Position numbers and translations under genes: made by a program. Below are positions 11,742 through 21,555 of a stretch of 64,000 bases of DNA, one piece after another. The notes under the pieces were generated by a model. The model saw nothing but the letters and a program-made list of their open reading frames with translations, did no database searches and had not been told where the DNA came from. Within the stretch, counting starts at the first letter, position 1. Every line of letters begins with the position of its first letter. Source of the DNA: Hemileia vastatrix (taxonomy: Eukaryota; Basidiomycota; Pucciniomycetes; Pucciniales; Zaghouaniaceae). The stretch covers positions 21,381,998-21,445,997 of the forward strand of contig JASXTE010000017.1 of NCBI GenBank assembly GCA_030280995.1, in the 5' to 3' direction.

Positions 11742-12935
11742 GGACCATTCATTAATTTTGGTTTTTTTGTGGTGATTCTATGCATCTGTTTGTTGGAAAC
11801 TTTTGTTAGAGGGTACCCATGGGTGGGGCTTCTAGATTTGATCTTGGCAAGTGTAGGGGTGACTGATGGGCTGGCTGCTCTATCAACAGTTATCCCAGAT
11901 TGTCTGTTTCCAACCCTTTCTCTTAATTTGGTTGAACCCTAGTATTGGTTTATTTTCACAGGTGATAGTCCTCTTTGACTTTAAACTGGAATTTCCTTTG
12001 GTTTTCAAGTGCCGGACTCTTCACTCTTATTGGTTTTGGTTTTTTTGTTTTAGATGTAGTGTTTTTGGTTAGAAGGTACCCAGGGGGGGCTTTTAAATTT
12101 TAATTTGGCAAGTGTGGGGGTAACTGATGAGCTAGCTGCTCTGTAGAACAGTTACCCCAGAATGTCTGTCTCAAGTCTTTTTTTTCCTAGTTGAATTCTA
12201 GTTCTGTTGTTTATTATTCAGGTTTTAAGTTCGATATGACTTTAAACTGGTTTGGGACTGGCTTCTTTATCTTTGGTTCTTTCAGATTGGTGGTGGATCA
12301 CTGGTGGTCTCCCATCATTTTTACTTATTGGAGGGAGCCCACCCAGTGATCATTTCTATGGACCGGACCTTCCTTATTGGACCATCTATGAAGCTGGACT
12401 TTCTTTGATTTGGCAGTTATGTTTTTGCTAGATAGAAGTTTTAGATTATTTTCTTTTTTCTCTTTTTTTCTTTTCATTTATTTATGGGGGTTGTTAAAAT
12501 TATAAAATCAAAAATATAGGGTGTTACCACATCAGGGTCACCTGGATGTGGGCAAGCATTGGTGGGGAAAGGCTCATCAATTGGCCGGGCAATGCTATTT
12601 TATTTTTATATATTATTTATATCATGTGTTTCTGTGTTTCATTATTTGTTATCTTCTGAATTTCTAAATTTTTGTTTTTTTCTGTTAATCATTTAAAAGA
12701 TTTAATTGTGTATCCACATCAAGGTGCACCTGGATGTGGGTAAGGTATCAGGGGATCAGCTCATCAATTGGCTGGGGGATATCATTTGTATTATTTTTTA
12801 TATTTTATTTTATTTCATTTATGTTATTTCATTTCATTTTAATTATTAATTTTTTATTTTAGTATATCAGTAGACCATAAAAAAAAAAAAAAAAAAAATT
12901 CTGAAATTATTTTTATTATTTGTTTTATATTATTT
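11742..12935 (+). other. Structured untranslated 3' region of element A, first part
   Basis: No ORF. It holds conserved inverted repeats also found in element D: two copies of a 10-bp hairpin (11856-11896 and 12117-12158), small hairpin-TAAACTG units at 11967-11989 and 12228-12250, a long hairpin at 12296-12351, and two tandem double hairpins at 12527-12596 and 12714-12783. Between them the DNA is T-rich, with a poly-A run near 12879-12898. Confidence 0.7.
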
Positions 12936-14533
12936 TTATGTTTCTAATCTTTTGCAGGAGCTCATTGTCTGGATGATAAAGCTTCTGGAGGCTGGTCCGG
13001 ATTGTGATGACATTTTTGTTTTTTTGTTGGGATTGTGGGAAGCACTGTGTTTTTTGAAGTGCATCCTGCTGGAGAGATTATAGGGATTGTAATGATCAGG
13101 GATTGGATTAGAGGGAAGTTCAGAGGAGGAAGAAGAAGAGGCAGGAATGGAGTGCTGGAGGGTGTGTTTAATGATCCTAGACATTTTCCAGTGGTCGTCC
13201 AGTAGGCGCTTTCTCAAGGATTTTTCAAAGTCATTCAAGGGTCCATGGAGGGCAAAGGCTTTTAGCATATTGGAACACATGGTGCTTAGGTGTTTCTTCA
13301 TGTCTCCATAATCCAGGGTCAAAGAAGTTTCAAGAGGTTGGCCAACTCCAATAATAGATTCAGGATAAGGGGTGCCAACTAGACAAGAAGAATTGGATCA
13401 GTAATTATTTTTGTTGAAGAAATGGAATAATTAATTTGGTACTTACAGATTGGAAGCTCATAAAATCTGTAAGCAGCTGGGATTTGGATCTCTGACGATT
13501 TTGTTATGGTCATAGTGGGTGGATCAACTAAGGAAAGATATGGATTCTCATGGTCTTCCTCTGAAGGATCCTGAGAAGGTGAACTGGTATGCTGATGTTC
13601 CTGGGGCCTAGTTGGAGCAGTGAGATTGTTGTTGTTGATGGGGTTGTTATTTCTGTTGGATTCAGCTGGAAGAGGTGCTGGTGATGGAGTACCAGGGTTG
13701 TTAAAGGATGGAGCAGGAGAGGGGGATTTGGAAGCAGACTGCTCTCTTCTGGATGGAGAATTTGAAGAGATGGAACTGTCAGAAGAGTAGTTGCCTGACA
13801 GAGGAGAGGTGTAGTTTCTTTGTCTTAGTTGGGGACGAAGTTGTTGTTGTGGAGCAGTGTGTGGTGTTCTGGTTTCTTCTTGGGGTTCTCTGGCAGTTCT
13901 CTTAGAAATCTGGGAAATTTTGGTGTTTTTGGATTTTGGAAGGGTGGATTGCATTGCTCTGGGAGCAGTAGGAGGTAGTTGGGTTGAGTTGTTATTGTTA
14001 TCTGGATGAATTTGGCTATTTTCTGGCCATTTTTGAAGGTTTTGGACCAGATTTTTGCTGTTTGGTGAGGCGGGCGGGCCGCCCGACGTCGGCCGGGCCG
14101 CCTGGACACGTTCTAGAAGCCTAGGGGTTGATTTTGAAGCTTTTGGAGCTAATTTAGCAGTGATAAAAGCAGTTTCTTGAGAAGCTAAGGCTGGTCTTTT
14201 TTGAAGAGTGCGGGAAGCTGAGATTCTTGATCTTCTGGAAGGAGCTGAAGATAGAGAGGAAGAGGATGGACCAAGTTTTGGAGACCTGGTAGGGGATCTA
14301 GAGATGTACTTGTGAGAAGGAGAAGGCGGAGGAATAGGATAGTGGGAATCTCTGTCACATTTCTTTTTTTTGGAATAGCAAGAGTCACAAGCCCTGTTGT
14401 AGAATTTGGCTTCTGGATTTGGAAGAGTGAATGTGAAAGGTCTGCACATGTGGATGAACTGTTTGCAGGCATAGTCCCTTGGAGCAGTGAAGCAAGGAAG
14501 AGTAGAGGAGTCAACAGCAGGGGATCCAGACAT
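12936..14533 (-). CDS. Antisense spliced gene in element A, large Zn-cluster-like protein
   Basis: Runs opposite to the retroelement. Exon 1 is 14533-13447 (ATG at 14533), a 68-bp intron 13446-13379 has GTAAGT and CTAG ends, and exon 2 is 13378-12936, giving 509 aa. Splicing joins the frames exactly; without it a stop follows the donor. The N-terminus has cysteines C14, C23, C30, C49, C52 and C59; the last three form CDSCYSKKKKC, a C-x2-C-x6-C half of a fungal Zn2Cys6 cluster with its basic patch. The middle is a long Ser/Pro/Asn/Gln-rich tail; exon 2 is helical. A nuclear DNA-binding role is inferred. Residues 145-155 or so fall on a GC-rich block shared with the LTR. A start further upstream is possible. 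Confidence 0.6.
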
Positions 14534-14680
14534 GATTTGTGGTGTGAAAGGTGATGAAAAGGATAAGAGAAGATTTTGTAAATGATGAGTAGAAGATGAA
14601 GTGAAGGTGGACGCTCCTTGGGTCTGGCTGTGTGTGTATTGCATGAAATTGGCTGGATCAGATTCATGCAAGATTCTGTC

Positions 14681-15026
14681 AGTCCTCTATGACTCTAAAC
14701 TGGAAAATTTATTAGTCCGTCAAGACTTTAAACTGAACACTGTGTTAGTCCCCCAAGACTTTAAACTGAGGGTTGTAAGTCCCCCAAGACTATAAACTGA
14801 GGGAAAAGTTTTTGTTGTTGGAGTTGTTTTGAAAGATTGGTGGAGGGTATCCACAGGGGCAGCCTCCGAATTTAGCAAAGGCAAGTTTAGGGGTAATTGA
14901 TGGGCTGGCAGCTCTATTCACAATTACCCCAGAATGTTTTTGAGTCCCCCAAGACTTTAAACTGAGGGTTTTTGAGTCCCCCAAGACTATAAAATGAGGA
15001 TGGTCCCCCAAAACTTAAAACTGAGG
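14681..15026. repeat. Array of small hairpin-TAAACTG units between the two antisense genes of element A
   Basis: Seven units: 14681, 14714, 14747, 14778, 14943 and 14975, plus a degraded one at 15002. Each is AGTC, a 6-nt loop (CTCTAT, CGTCAA or CCCCAA), GACT, then (T/A/C)TAAACTG. One 10-bp hairpin of the larger class (14890-14930) sits among them. No coding potential is evident. Confidence 0.8.
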
Positions 15027-15084
15027 GTTGTTTGCGGTTACATCCTATAGAGGGTGTGGTAAATTTTTCTTTTCTGAATAAAAC

Positions 15085-15725
15085 TCAAGTACTAGTGGAA
15101 TTACAGAGTGAATCAAGAGATGAAATGAAGTTTTCATAATTAGCCTTGAACTGGTGAATGAGGTGTCTTCTGTTCTCAATGTCCTGTGGATCTCTAGCAG
15201 GAGTGGATTTGAAATAGTGAAGCAGAAGTTGTTTCTGTTGAGATGTGTGTTGTTGGAACTTGGCCTTGATAGTGGGCAAATGCGTTGGTGTTGGTGGTGC
15301 AATAGATCCTACATTGTTATCATCACTATAAGAAGAGGAAGGAACTGAGAAGTTATCAGTTTTAAAGTTGAAGAAAGAAATGAATGTTCTTTACCATCAG
15401 ATGGACCAGGGATGGGGGAACTAGTTGTTTTATGTGTTGTGGAACTCTTCTGGGAAGGGTGGAGCTTTTTGATTAATCTGGGTATCAGGATGGATGGCCT
15501 AGATCTTTTGGTGCTGGCAGAAGAAGGACCAGGTTGAGGTGGAGGTGAATCTGTGGTGGAAGAAAGTAGACCAGGTCTGTGGCAGGTCTTCTTTCTGAAG
15601 TGGCAGACATTGCAGGATGTTCTGTATGGATGAGCAGGTGGTGTTATGGCGCAGATTAAATTATTGTTGATGCAGTATTGGCAGGGGCCCATTTCAGAGG
15701 CAGATTCGGAAAGGAGGTTAAACAT
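15085..15725 (-). CDS. Antisense spliced gene in element A, small Zn-cluster protein
   Basis: Exon 1 is 15725-15395 and exon 2 is 15308-15085, with an 86-bp intron (15394-15309; GTAAAG donor, TGTAG acceptor). The product is 184 aa. Cysteines C15, C18, C25, C38, C41 and C48 give C-x2-C-x6-C-x12-C-x2-C-x6-C, the spacing of a fungal Zn2Cys6 DNA-binding cluster, but the basic half (CNVCHFRKKTC) comes second. Exon 2 encodes a helical region (KQLLLHYFKSTPARDPQDI) that aligns with exon 2 of the antisense gene in element D. The start codon is 49 bp from the 3' LTR, so transcription probably begins in that LTR reading outward. The acceptor was chosen because it alone keeps the conserved exon-2 frame. 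Confidence 0.7.
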
Positions 15726-15763
15726 GGTGGTTGGATGAAGAAAGAATGAGGAAATTCTCAACT

Positions 15764-15773
15764 GGAGGGAGGA
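15764..15773 (+). promoter_or_regulatory. Polypurine tract of element A
   Basis: GGAGGGAGGA directly precedes the 3' LTR, as expected for the plus-strand primer. The same 10-mer precedes the 3' LTR of element D, and the 20 bases before it are also conserved. Confidence 0.85.
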
Positions 15774-16866
15774 TGTGGTCTTCCAACATTGGCAGGGGCC
15801 TTTGTTGTGTGATTTGGCGCTGTTTGTGCATGTCTTAATTGACATCTGTTAAGGAATTTGGTATTTTTCTGGTTTTATTCCGTGGATATTGGGTCTGCGG
15901 GTATGTGGGTACTATCAGTGGATAGCCCTGCTTTTTCTCTATATTTTATTTCTTGTAGACATTTTTTATATTCTAAGTTTTAAGGGGTCATTTCCTCATT
16001 TTTCATTTATAACAGATTGCTGTTTAATTTTGTTTTTCGTGTTTTACGGGCTAACCTTAAGTCTTAGGGTTAAGTGCTTAGTACCATTTGATAGAGCTAA
16101 TTTTTCTCTATATTTCATGTCTCAATGTTGTTATAGTGAAATTCCGTGTTTTAAAGGTTTTAGTAGTTGTAGCTAATTTTTCTAAGTAGATTAGTGGTTT
16201 TTATTGGTTTTCTGGCTTCAGGGAGGCCGGGCCGCTTCAGGCGGCATCTCCGATGTCGGGCGGCCCGCCCGCCTCTGTTTTAGGAGGTTGGGGAGCGCTC
16301 CAGGAGGGATTTTTATGCAATTTGGCAGGTACAGGCGCCAGATTGATGGGTGCGCATGGGCTCTTAGTTAGTGGTCTGTGTGTTAATAGTAAAAAAGACA
16401 GTTTGGGGAAACCTTAATCATCATACAACCATCCGGAGGTGATCTCATTGTTCCTCACTCAGTTTTCACTGTTTTCTGGCCACAATTGGCTGTGTTTGTT
16501 GCAAGTGAGTTCTTCATTTAACTTAACTTTAGCAACTGTTTTCTCTGTTATAGTCTTGCAAGCTATAGCAAGTATTATTGCTTTCTCTGGTGTGGATTTG
16601 AAGCCTACATCAAGTATCTTTGCTGTCTCTGGTGTGGACTTTGTTCTACATTTCAGTTCTGTGGTCTAGTAGTCTATCTGGGGACTACTTTCTTGGCTCA
16701 TCAAGCAGTCAAGTGTGTTGAAAAGGAGCTTTAGCAAAACAGGAACCAACTTACTTTAGCAAGTAAATCTCACTCTATTTTTCTAAAGGGACAGGGGATT
16801 TTCTCTCTGGTTTTTCTCCAACTCCCTTGGTCAAGGCCTATAGCTAGTACTATAGGATTGTCTACA
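15774..16866 (+). repeat. 3' LTR of element A (1093 bp)
   Basis: TGTGGTCTTCC to GATTGTCTACA, matching 3899-4991. The GC-rich CGG/CCG block is at about 16222-16278 (GGCCGGGCCGC, GTCGGGCGGCCCGCCCGCC). The antisense Zn-cluster gene begins 49 bp outside its left edge. Confidence 0.93.
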
Positions 16867-17879
16867 ACGAGAGAAGAAGTTGATTAAATGTCTTTCACTG
16901 CTGGTTTCAATAATCAATATTCTGACTTCCTTGGAGATATGTGAAGCTCAAATTTCATCTCTTAAAGGTCAGTTAAAAGATTATATGAAGTGTCTTAAAA
17001 AATTTTGGCCAGATATCAATATAAAGCCAAACATCCACTTAGCACAACATTTTCTTGAAGTTCTGAGAAGATTTGGGCCAGCACCATCAACTGCAGCATG
17101 GGCCCACAAGCGTATAAATGGAATGTTAAGCTCTATTCCAACCAATAAGAAAACATGTATGTTTTCCTTAATTAAAGCTACTTAACTTTATAAATTTCAT
17201 TTTTTTTAAAGATCAAATGGACAAGACCATTATGAAAAGGTTTATTTTGACTGGTCAGCTTTAATCATTAATGGACAGAGCTAATGATCGATTTGAGAAT
17301 GAAATGAAAAATGTCTTCAGTTCAGAGAAAAGAAAAATTCCCTCAAAATCATCTTAACTACTGTGTGAAGACTATGAATTGTGGATAGAGTATCTCAACA
17401 TGATTGATGGTAAAAAAATATTTTCAAGTATTTATACAAAAAATCAACCATATGTTTCATCTCAAATTCTACCACCTCAAATTATTGAAGTAGATAACTT
17501 GTTACTGGATGGAAAAAACTACTCATTATATTCAACAAATCAAGGAAATGGCAATGTTGAGGTAAATTCATCAAAAGGAAATGTTGTTGGGGTTATATTG
17601 AAAATGTGGCAGTCAACAACATTTTCAGGTCAAAATTTTATTTTAGTTGGCTTATATGACATTGTCAATCCTAAAATTGAAAATCCTTATTTAAAAGCTG
17701 GGCTTAATGTTTTTTGGTGTTATAATAAATGGTCAAAAAAAGTAGTTATGAATAGCAAGGAAATTATTGGTCATGTTTCAAAAACTACACATCCTAGTGG
17801 CTTTGCAAATGTTTTCTCAAATACTTGTTGTATGATATCATTAAAAAATATAGCCAGCAGCTATTCTGATTTTTAATGT
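16867..17879 (+). pseudogene. tnp2-like transposase fragment, downstream part
   Basis: Continues the fragment at 3719-3898. The first frame (to 17185) has NIHLAQHFLEVLRRFGPAPS and WAHKRINGMLSSIPTNKK, resembling the tnp2 segment with His-rich helix, F-G-P, (F/Y)ERxNG and N-T-N-(R/K). A second frame, 17379-17878, encodes about 165 aa (WIEYLNMIDG, ILKMWQSTTFSGQNFILVGLYD, IIGHVSKTTHPSG), resembling the C-terminal domain seen in basidiomycete tnp2 proteins. Between them are stops and a possible intron near 17185-17215. The gene is fragmentary and presumably inactive. Confidence 0.6.
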
Positions 17880-18075
17880 GGTTTTAGAATTGTATATTTT
17901 TTGTGGACAATAAATATATATACAAATATTTACTGCCAGTGATTGAGCTAACTAATAAAAGTAAAAAGTATGGACTCCAAATTTCACTCCCTGATTCATG
18001 AGAGGCAGTTTTGAATATGGATCACTTGAAGTTCTAACCAGGTTACAGCAAGGTTAGTCAGAAATACAAAAAAAA

Positions 18076-18111
18076 GACTTGCCTACAAGTCCTCATTTTT
18101 TCCCCACTGTG
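18076..18111 (-). repeat. Right terminal inverted repeat of the CACTA-like element
   Basis: Read on the minus strand it starts CACAGTGGGGAAAAAA and continues GAGGACTTGTAGGC. It pairs with 1520-1555. The next bases (AACGATCAC) complete the palindrome unit cut at 1519. Confidence 0.8.
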
Positions 18112-18257
18112 AACGATCACTGTAAAGATGTGTATTTTTGCTTCAATTCAAAATGTTTATTATATTTGTAGAGGTGTACCTTGATCAATGGCCGTTAATC
18201 AGTGTCTGTTTTGGTGTTTTAATTTCATCATTATTGATATTTTCTTAATAATCACAT
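18112..18257. repeat. Right flank of the CACTA element: continuation of the palindrome array
   Basis: Contains the second half of the unit cut at 1519 and a further unit (GAGGTGTACCTTGATCAATGG near 18170-18191). The last four bases, ACAT (18254-18257), are the target duplication of the solo LTR. Confidence 0.6.
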
Positions 18258-19322
18258 TGTGGTCTTCCAACCTTGGCAGAGCCCTTTGTTTGTTTACTTG
18301 GTGATGTTTTGGTATGCCTTAAATGGCATTGTTTAAAAAATTGGGTATTTTTCTGGAATTATCCAGAAAATATTGGTACTACAGGGATCTTGATGCTACC
18401 AATGGATAGCCCTGGCTTTTATCTATATTTTATGTCCTGAGGACATTTTTCATAGCATAAGTATTTGGGGGATAATTTCTCACTTTCCATTGTTAAAAGA
18501 TTGTTGTTGAATTTTTTTTTGTGCTTTATGGGCTAACCTTAAGTCTTAGGGTTAAGTGCTTAATACCATTGGAAAGAGCAGAATTTTCTCTACATTTCAT
18601 GTCTTAATGTTGTTGCAGTGTAATTATGTGTTTTAAGGATTTTAGTAGTTGTAGGTGAATTTTGCAAGTAGTTTGGGTGTTTTTTGGTGGTTTTCTGGCT
18701 TCAGGGTGATCAGGCCACTTCAGGTGGGCTTCCCAGTGGCGGGCCGACTTCCCGCCTCAGTGCTAGAAAGCTGGAAGCGCTTCTAGGGAGGTTTTATGCA
18801 ATTTGGTGGTCAGGAACACCGGATTTGCAGATGTGCATGGACTATTAGTTAGTAGTCTGTGTGTATATAGTGAGGAAGACAGTTTTTGGGGCAACCTTAA
18901 TTATCATTCAACCATCTGGCGGTGATATCCTTGTTCCTCACCCAGTTTTCACTGTTTGTTGGCCACAATTTGCCTGTGTTTTGTTGCAAATAAGTTCTTC
19001 ATTTAAATTTACTTAGCAGCTTTTTTTCTCTGTTATAGTCTTGCAAGCTATAGCAAGTATCATTGCTGTCTCTGGCGTGGATTTGAAACCTACATCAAGT
19101 ATCATTGATTTCTCTGGTGTGGAAATTAGTCTAAATTTCAGTTCTTTGGTTGGTAGTCTGTCTGGAGACTACTTTTTTGACTGATCATGCATTCAAGTGT
19201 GTTTGGAAAAGGCTTTTGTGGTAACAGGAGCCAATTTAATGTAATAGGTAAATCTCAATTTATTTTTCTAAAGAGACAGGGGTTTTTATTCTGGTTTTTC
19301 TCCAACTCCCTTTGTCAAGGCC

Positions 19323-20498
19323 TTTCAGCCTAAATATCATTAGGACTGAGTATTTCTTATGCTTAAAATAAGATAACCTTAAGTAGATTAAGCTTATATC
19401 TTAAAATAAGGTTAAAATAATAATATATATTATTTTATTATATATATATATAATTATTATTCTATTATGTAACTTATAATAGTTTAAATAGCTTATCCAT
19501 GGCCTAAAAATATTTATTAAGGTGTTAATGGAGTCATAATATACTTATCTTAAGTGATATGAAGTAATTATTGACATACATAAGCTTATATGTATACATA
19601 AATCTCATATTCAGTGAAATATGCAGTATATTATGTATATTTAGGTATATAAGTGGGTTTTAGCCCCTTAATAGACTATAACCTTTGTTTTTCTGCTTAT
19701 TTTAGGTCATATGGACGAAATCAGTTGACTCACAACGCCTACAGAAGCATAGACACCTATATCAGGCGCATACACCCAGTTTGGACAACTAAAATTACTT
19801 CCTTGGATGGTTATTCACGGATTTATGGGTTGGAAGGATGTTTCTGGGTTAATATGGATGCTTGGGGATGTTATTGGGGGCTTGGACATTTTATTTGTTT
19901 CCTTTATATGCTTTTAGTTTCATTAAATCTCTTTTTGATTATTTATTTTACCTGTTTCTTTATGGTATCCGCTTTTATCTGGGTTTTCTATTTATGGTAT
20001 GGATCTGTGTTATTATTAATAGTGATGGAGGGTCCTTACTGGAGGTCTGGGTGTTGAAACTGCTTGAAGTGGACGCCATGGGGAGGTGATGGGCCCTCAC
20101 AGTGCTGTAATTGCCGGGGATAGCAGTGACATCATCTGGATTGAAGGTCTGTGCACTCCAGTGGATTTGGGTATAAGTAAGGAGGGATTTCGACAGTTTA
20201 TTATCATCATTCAATTACTACAATTCAAACAACCACTACAATACAATTATTATCATTCAGAAATATATTATAAAGCCCTTATAAATTGATATTATCTTTA
20301 TATAAGCTATAACTATATTTTATTCTTCTATTTTCCACCACTAGCACGCATTTAAATCCAAGTATTTTGAGTTTTATTTGAGTATAACTATTCTAATAGT
20401 CTTCCCCTGAGGTTTAATCACTAAATAATTTATCAATAAGTAGTAGGACCATAAAAAATTACTATTATATCATACTTATATACTAGACTATACTGACA
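19323..20498 (+). repeat. 5' LTR of element B
   Basis: Starts TTTCAGCC (mutated from TGTCAGC seen in the 3' copy) and ends ACTATACTGACA. A 134-codon open frame at 19653-20057 is shared with the other LTR but is T-rich and judged non-coding. Immediately downstream is TTGGGGGTCTTTCC, resembling TGAGGGCCTTTCC at the same position in element C, the probable primer site; no tRNA was assigned. Confidence 0.9.
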
Positions 20499-21009
20499 AT
20501 TGGGGGTCTTTCCTTATATTTTACTAATTATTTAGTATAAGCCTTGGGACGTGATTTTTACCTTAGTACAGCTCAAAATTAACCAAATATTTGGGTCTGC
20601 TGCATATTAGTGAGTCATCATAACTCATTGATTGTGGAAAAGAACCCTTAAAATAATTTTACTAATTTTTTATCATAAAAATTAGATATTTACAGTAGTA
20701 ACTGTACCCAATATAAACCCAATTTCACTTGGTATTTGGACACCAATATAACACCCAATTAAATTGGTATTTTGTTAAATCTTGGTAAGCTAATTATTCA
20801 CCCTTATAGAGGTCTATTTAAACTTATTATTATATTTTTAACAGATTTTTTCGAATTTTTCTTACATTTTATTTAAATAAATAAAGATATAAATTCAGGG
20901 TAAGCTCCATTGCTTTTTTATTAGTAATATAATTGCTAATATTATTTGTCTACTAATTCCATAGAGTTTTCTCCTTTTGTAGACGTAAAATATTGTCATT
21001 CTGAACAAT
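20499..21009 (+). other. Leader of element B
   Basis: AT-rich untranslated leader between LTR and Gag, starting with the candidate primer-binding sequence. No ORF and no further structure recognised. Confidence 0.6.
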
Positions 21010-21555
21010 ATGAGTGCTCCCCAGGATAGTGTAAGTGAAAAGCCTGCTTATAATACCAGGTCTAAAGCTAACAAAAACTTTCCAGGACATCACCATGGAG
21101 GGACAACAGTACCCCCAGCCAGAAAGCATGAGTATAGAGGAAAAGGACGCCCCCTTAAAAAAGATAACTATAAAAAAGACGTCTCCTCCTCTTCAGGATC
21201 AACTGTCCCACCTGGCCAAACAGGTTCTGAAGTTGGAGGAATCAAAATCTCTCATATTCAAAGAAGTAGAGCAGTTGCAAAACAATTGCAAGGTAGGGTT
21301 TCAGCAGATGAATCAGGCAATGGCAGAATTAAAGGGAGGCCAGCCCAGTCAATCAAATCAGCAACCCCCTACCCAGCAGGGTCCACTCACTCCCAGGAGA
21401 AAATCCTGGTAGACAAATGGAAATGGGACTGGTTTCACCAACAGTGGACAAGCCACAGTTGCAACAGGGATCCACCCCCTCATCTGACATCCTCAGCTCA
21501 CCCTTACAAGGGAAAAAAGCGCCAAAAATCAGGACTGGAAACCATCCCTTGGTAA
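21010..21555 (+). pseudogene. Gag ORF1 of element B with a 55-bp 5' intron
   Basis: ATG at 21010 begins a 7-codon exon (MSAPQDS), then an intron 21031-21085 with GTAAGT donor, GCTAACA branch-like site and CCAG acceptor, then exon 2 in phase (DITMEGQQYPQ). The same layout exists in element C. Exon 2 runs to a stop at 21412; the homologous continuation (KWKWDW ... ETIPW) is in another frame up to 21555, so a 1-nt indel has broken ORF1 here. A Gln-rich, helical segment (LPL-QDQLSHLAKQVLKL-like) suggests a coiled-coil. It overlaps ORF2 in the -1 frame. Confidence 0.65.

Larger units (their letters stand above)
3899..16866 (+). mobile_element. Ty3 LTR retrotransposon, element A
   Basis: A 12.97-kb element flanked by the 4-bp duplication ACGA (3895-3898 and 16867-16870). 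Order: 5' LTR, tRNA-Lys-type primer site, Gag, protease, -1 shift site, Pol (RT, RNase H, integrase), a structured 3' region, two antisense Zn-cluster-like genes, polypurine tract, 3' LTR. Gag and Pol carry frameshifts and stops (near 6090, 6285, 8531 and 11330), so it is no longer autonomous. The two LTRs differ at roughly three dozen positions by eye, making it older than elements C and D. It is the same lineage as element D. Confidence 0.92.
1520..18111 (+). mobile_element. CACTA-like (EnSpm/tnp2) DNA transposon, interrupted by element A
   Basis: The element is bounded by inverted repeats of about 36 bp that begin CACAG and differ at only about four positions. Without the nested retroelement it is about 3.6 kb. 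It holds only the C-terminal part of a tnp2-type transposase (3719-3898 and 16867-17879) plus a hairpin cluster near 2290-2945. The catalytic N-terminal half is not visible, so this looks like an internally deleted, non-autonomous copy. The shared dinucleotide AA flanks both ends; a clean 3-bp duplication is not visible. The CACAG terminus, subterminal hairpins and tnp2 remnant together support the family call. Confidence 0.75.

Noticed and set aside
12117..12158. Hammerhead ribozyme, because the sequence contains CTGATGA inside a hairpin
   Set aside because: Only one of four copies has CTGATGA, the GAAA core is absent, and the copies pair as a simple 10-bp hairpin.
13708..14554. Plus-strand frames opposite the large antisense gene
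   Set aside because: They are short, lack recognisable motifs and are explained by the composition of the antisense coding strand.
18258..19322. This A-family LTR as the 5' LTR of a second full element
   Set aside because: Its end at 28201 completes exactly 1093 bp and is followed by the same ACAT duplication, so it is a solo LTR.
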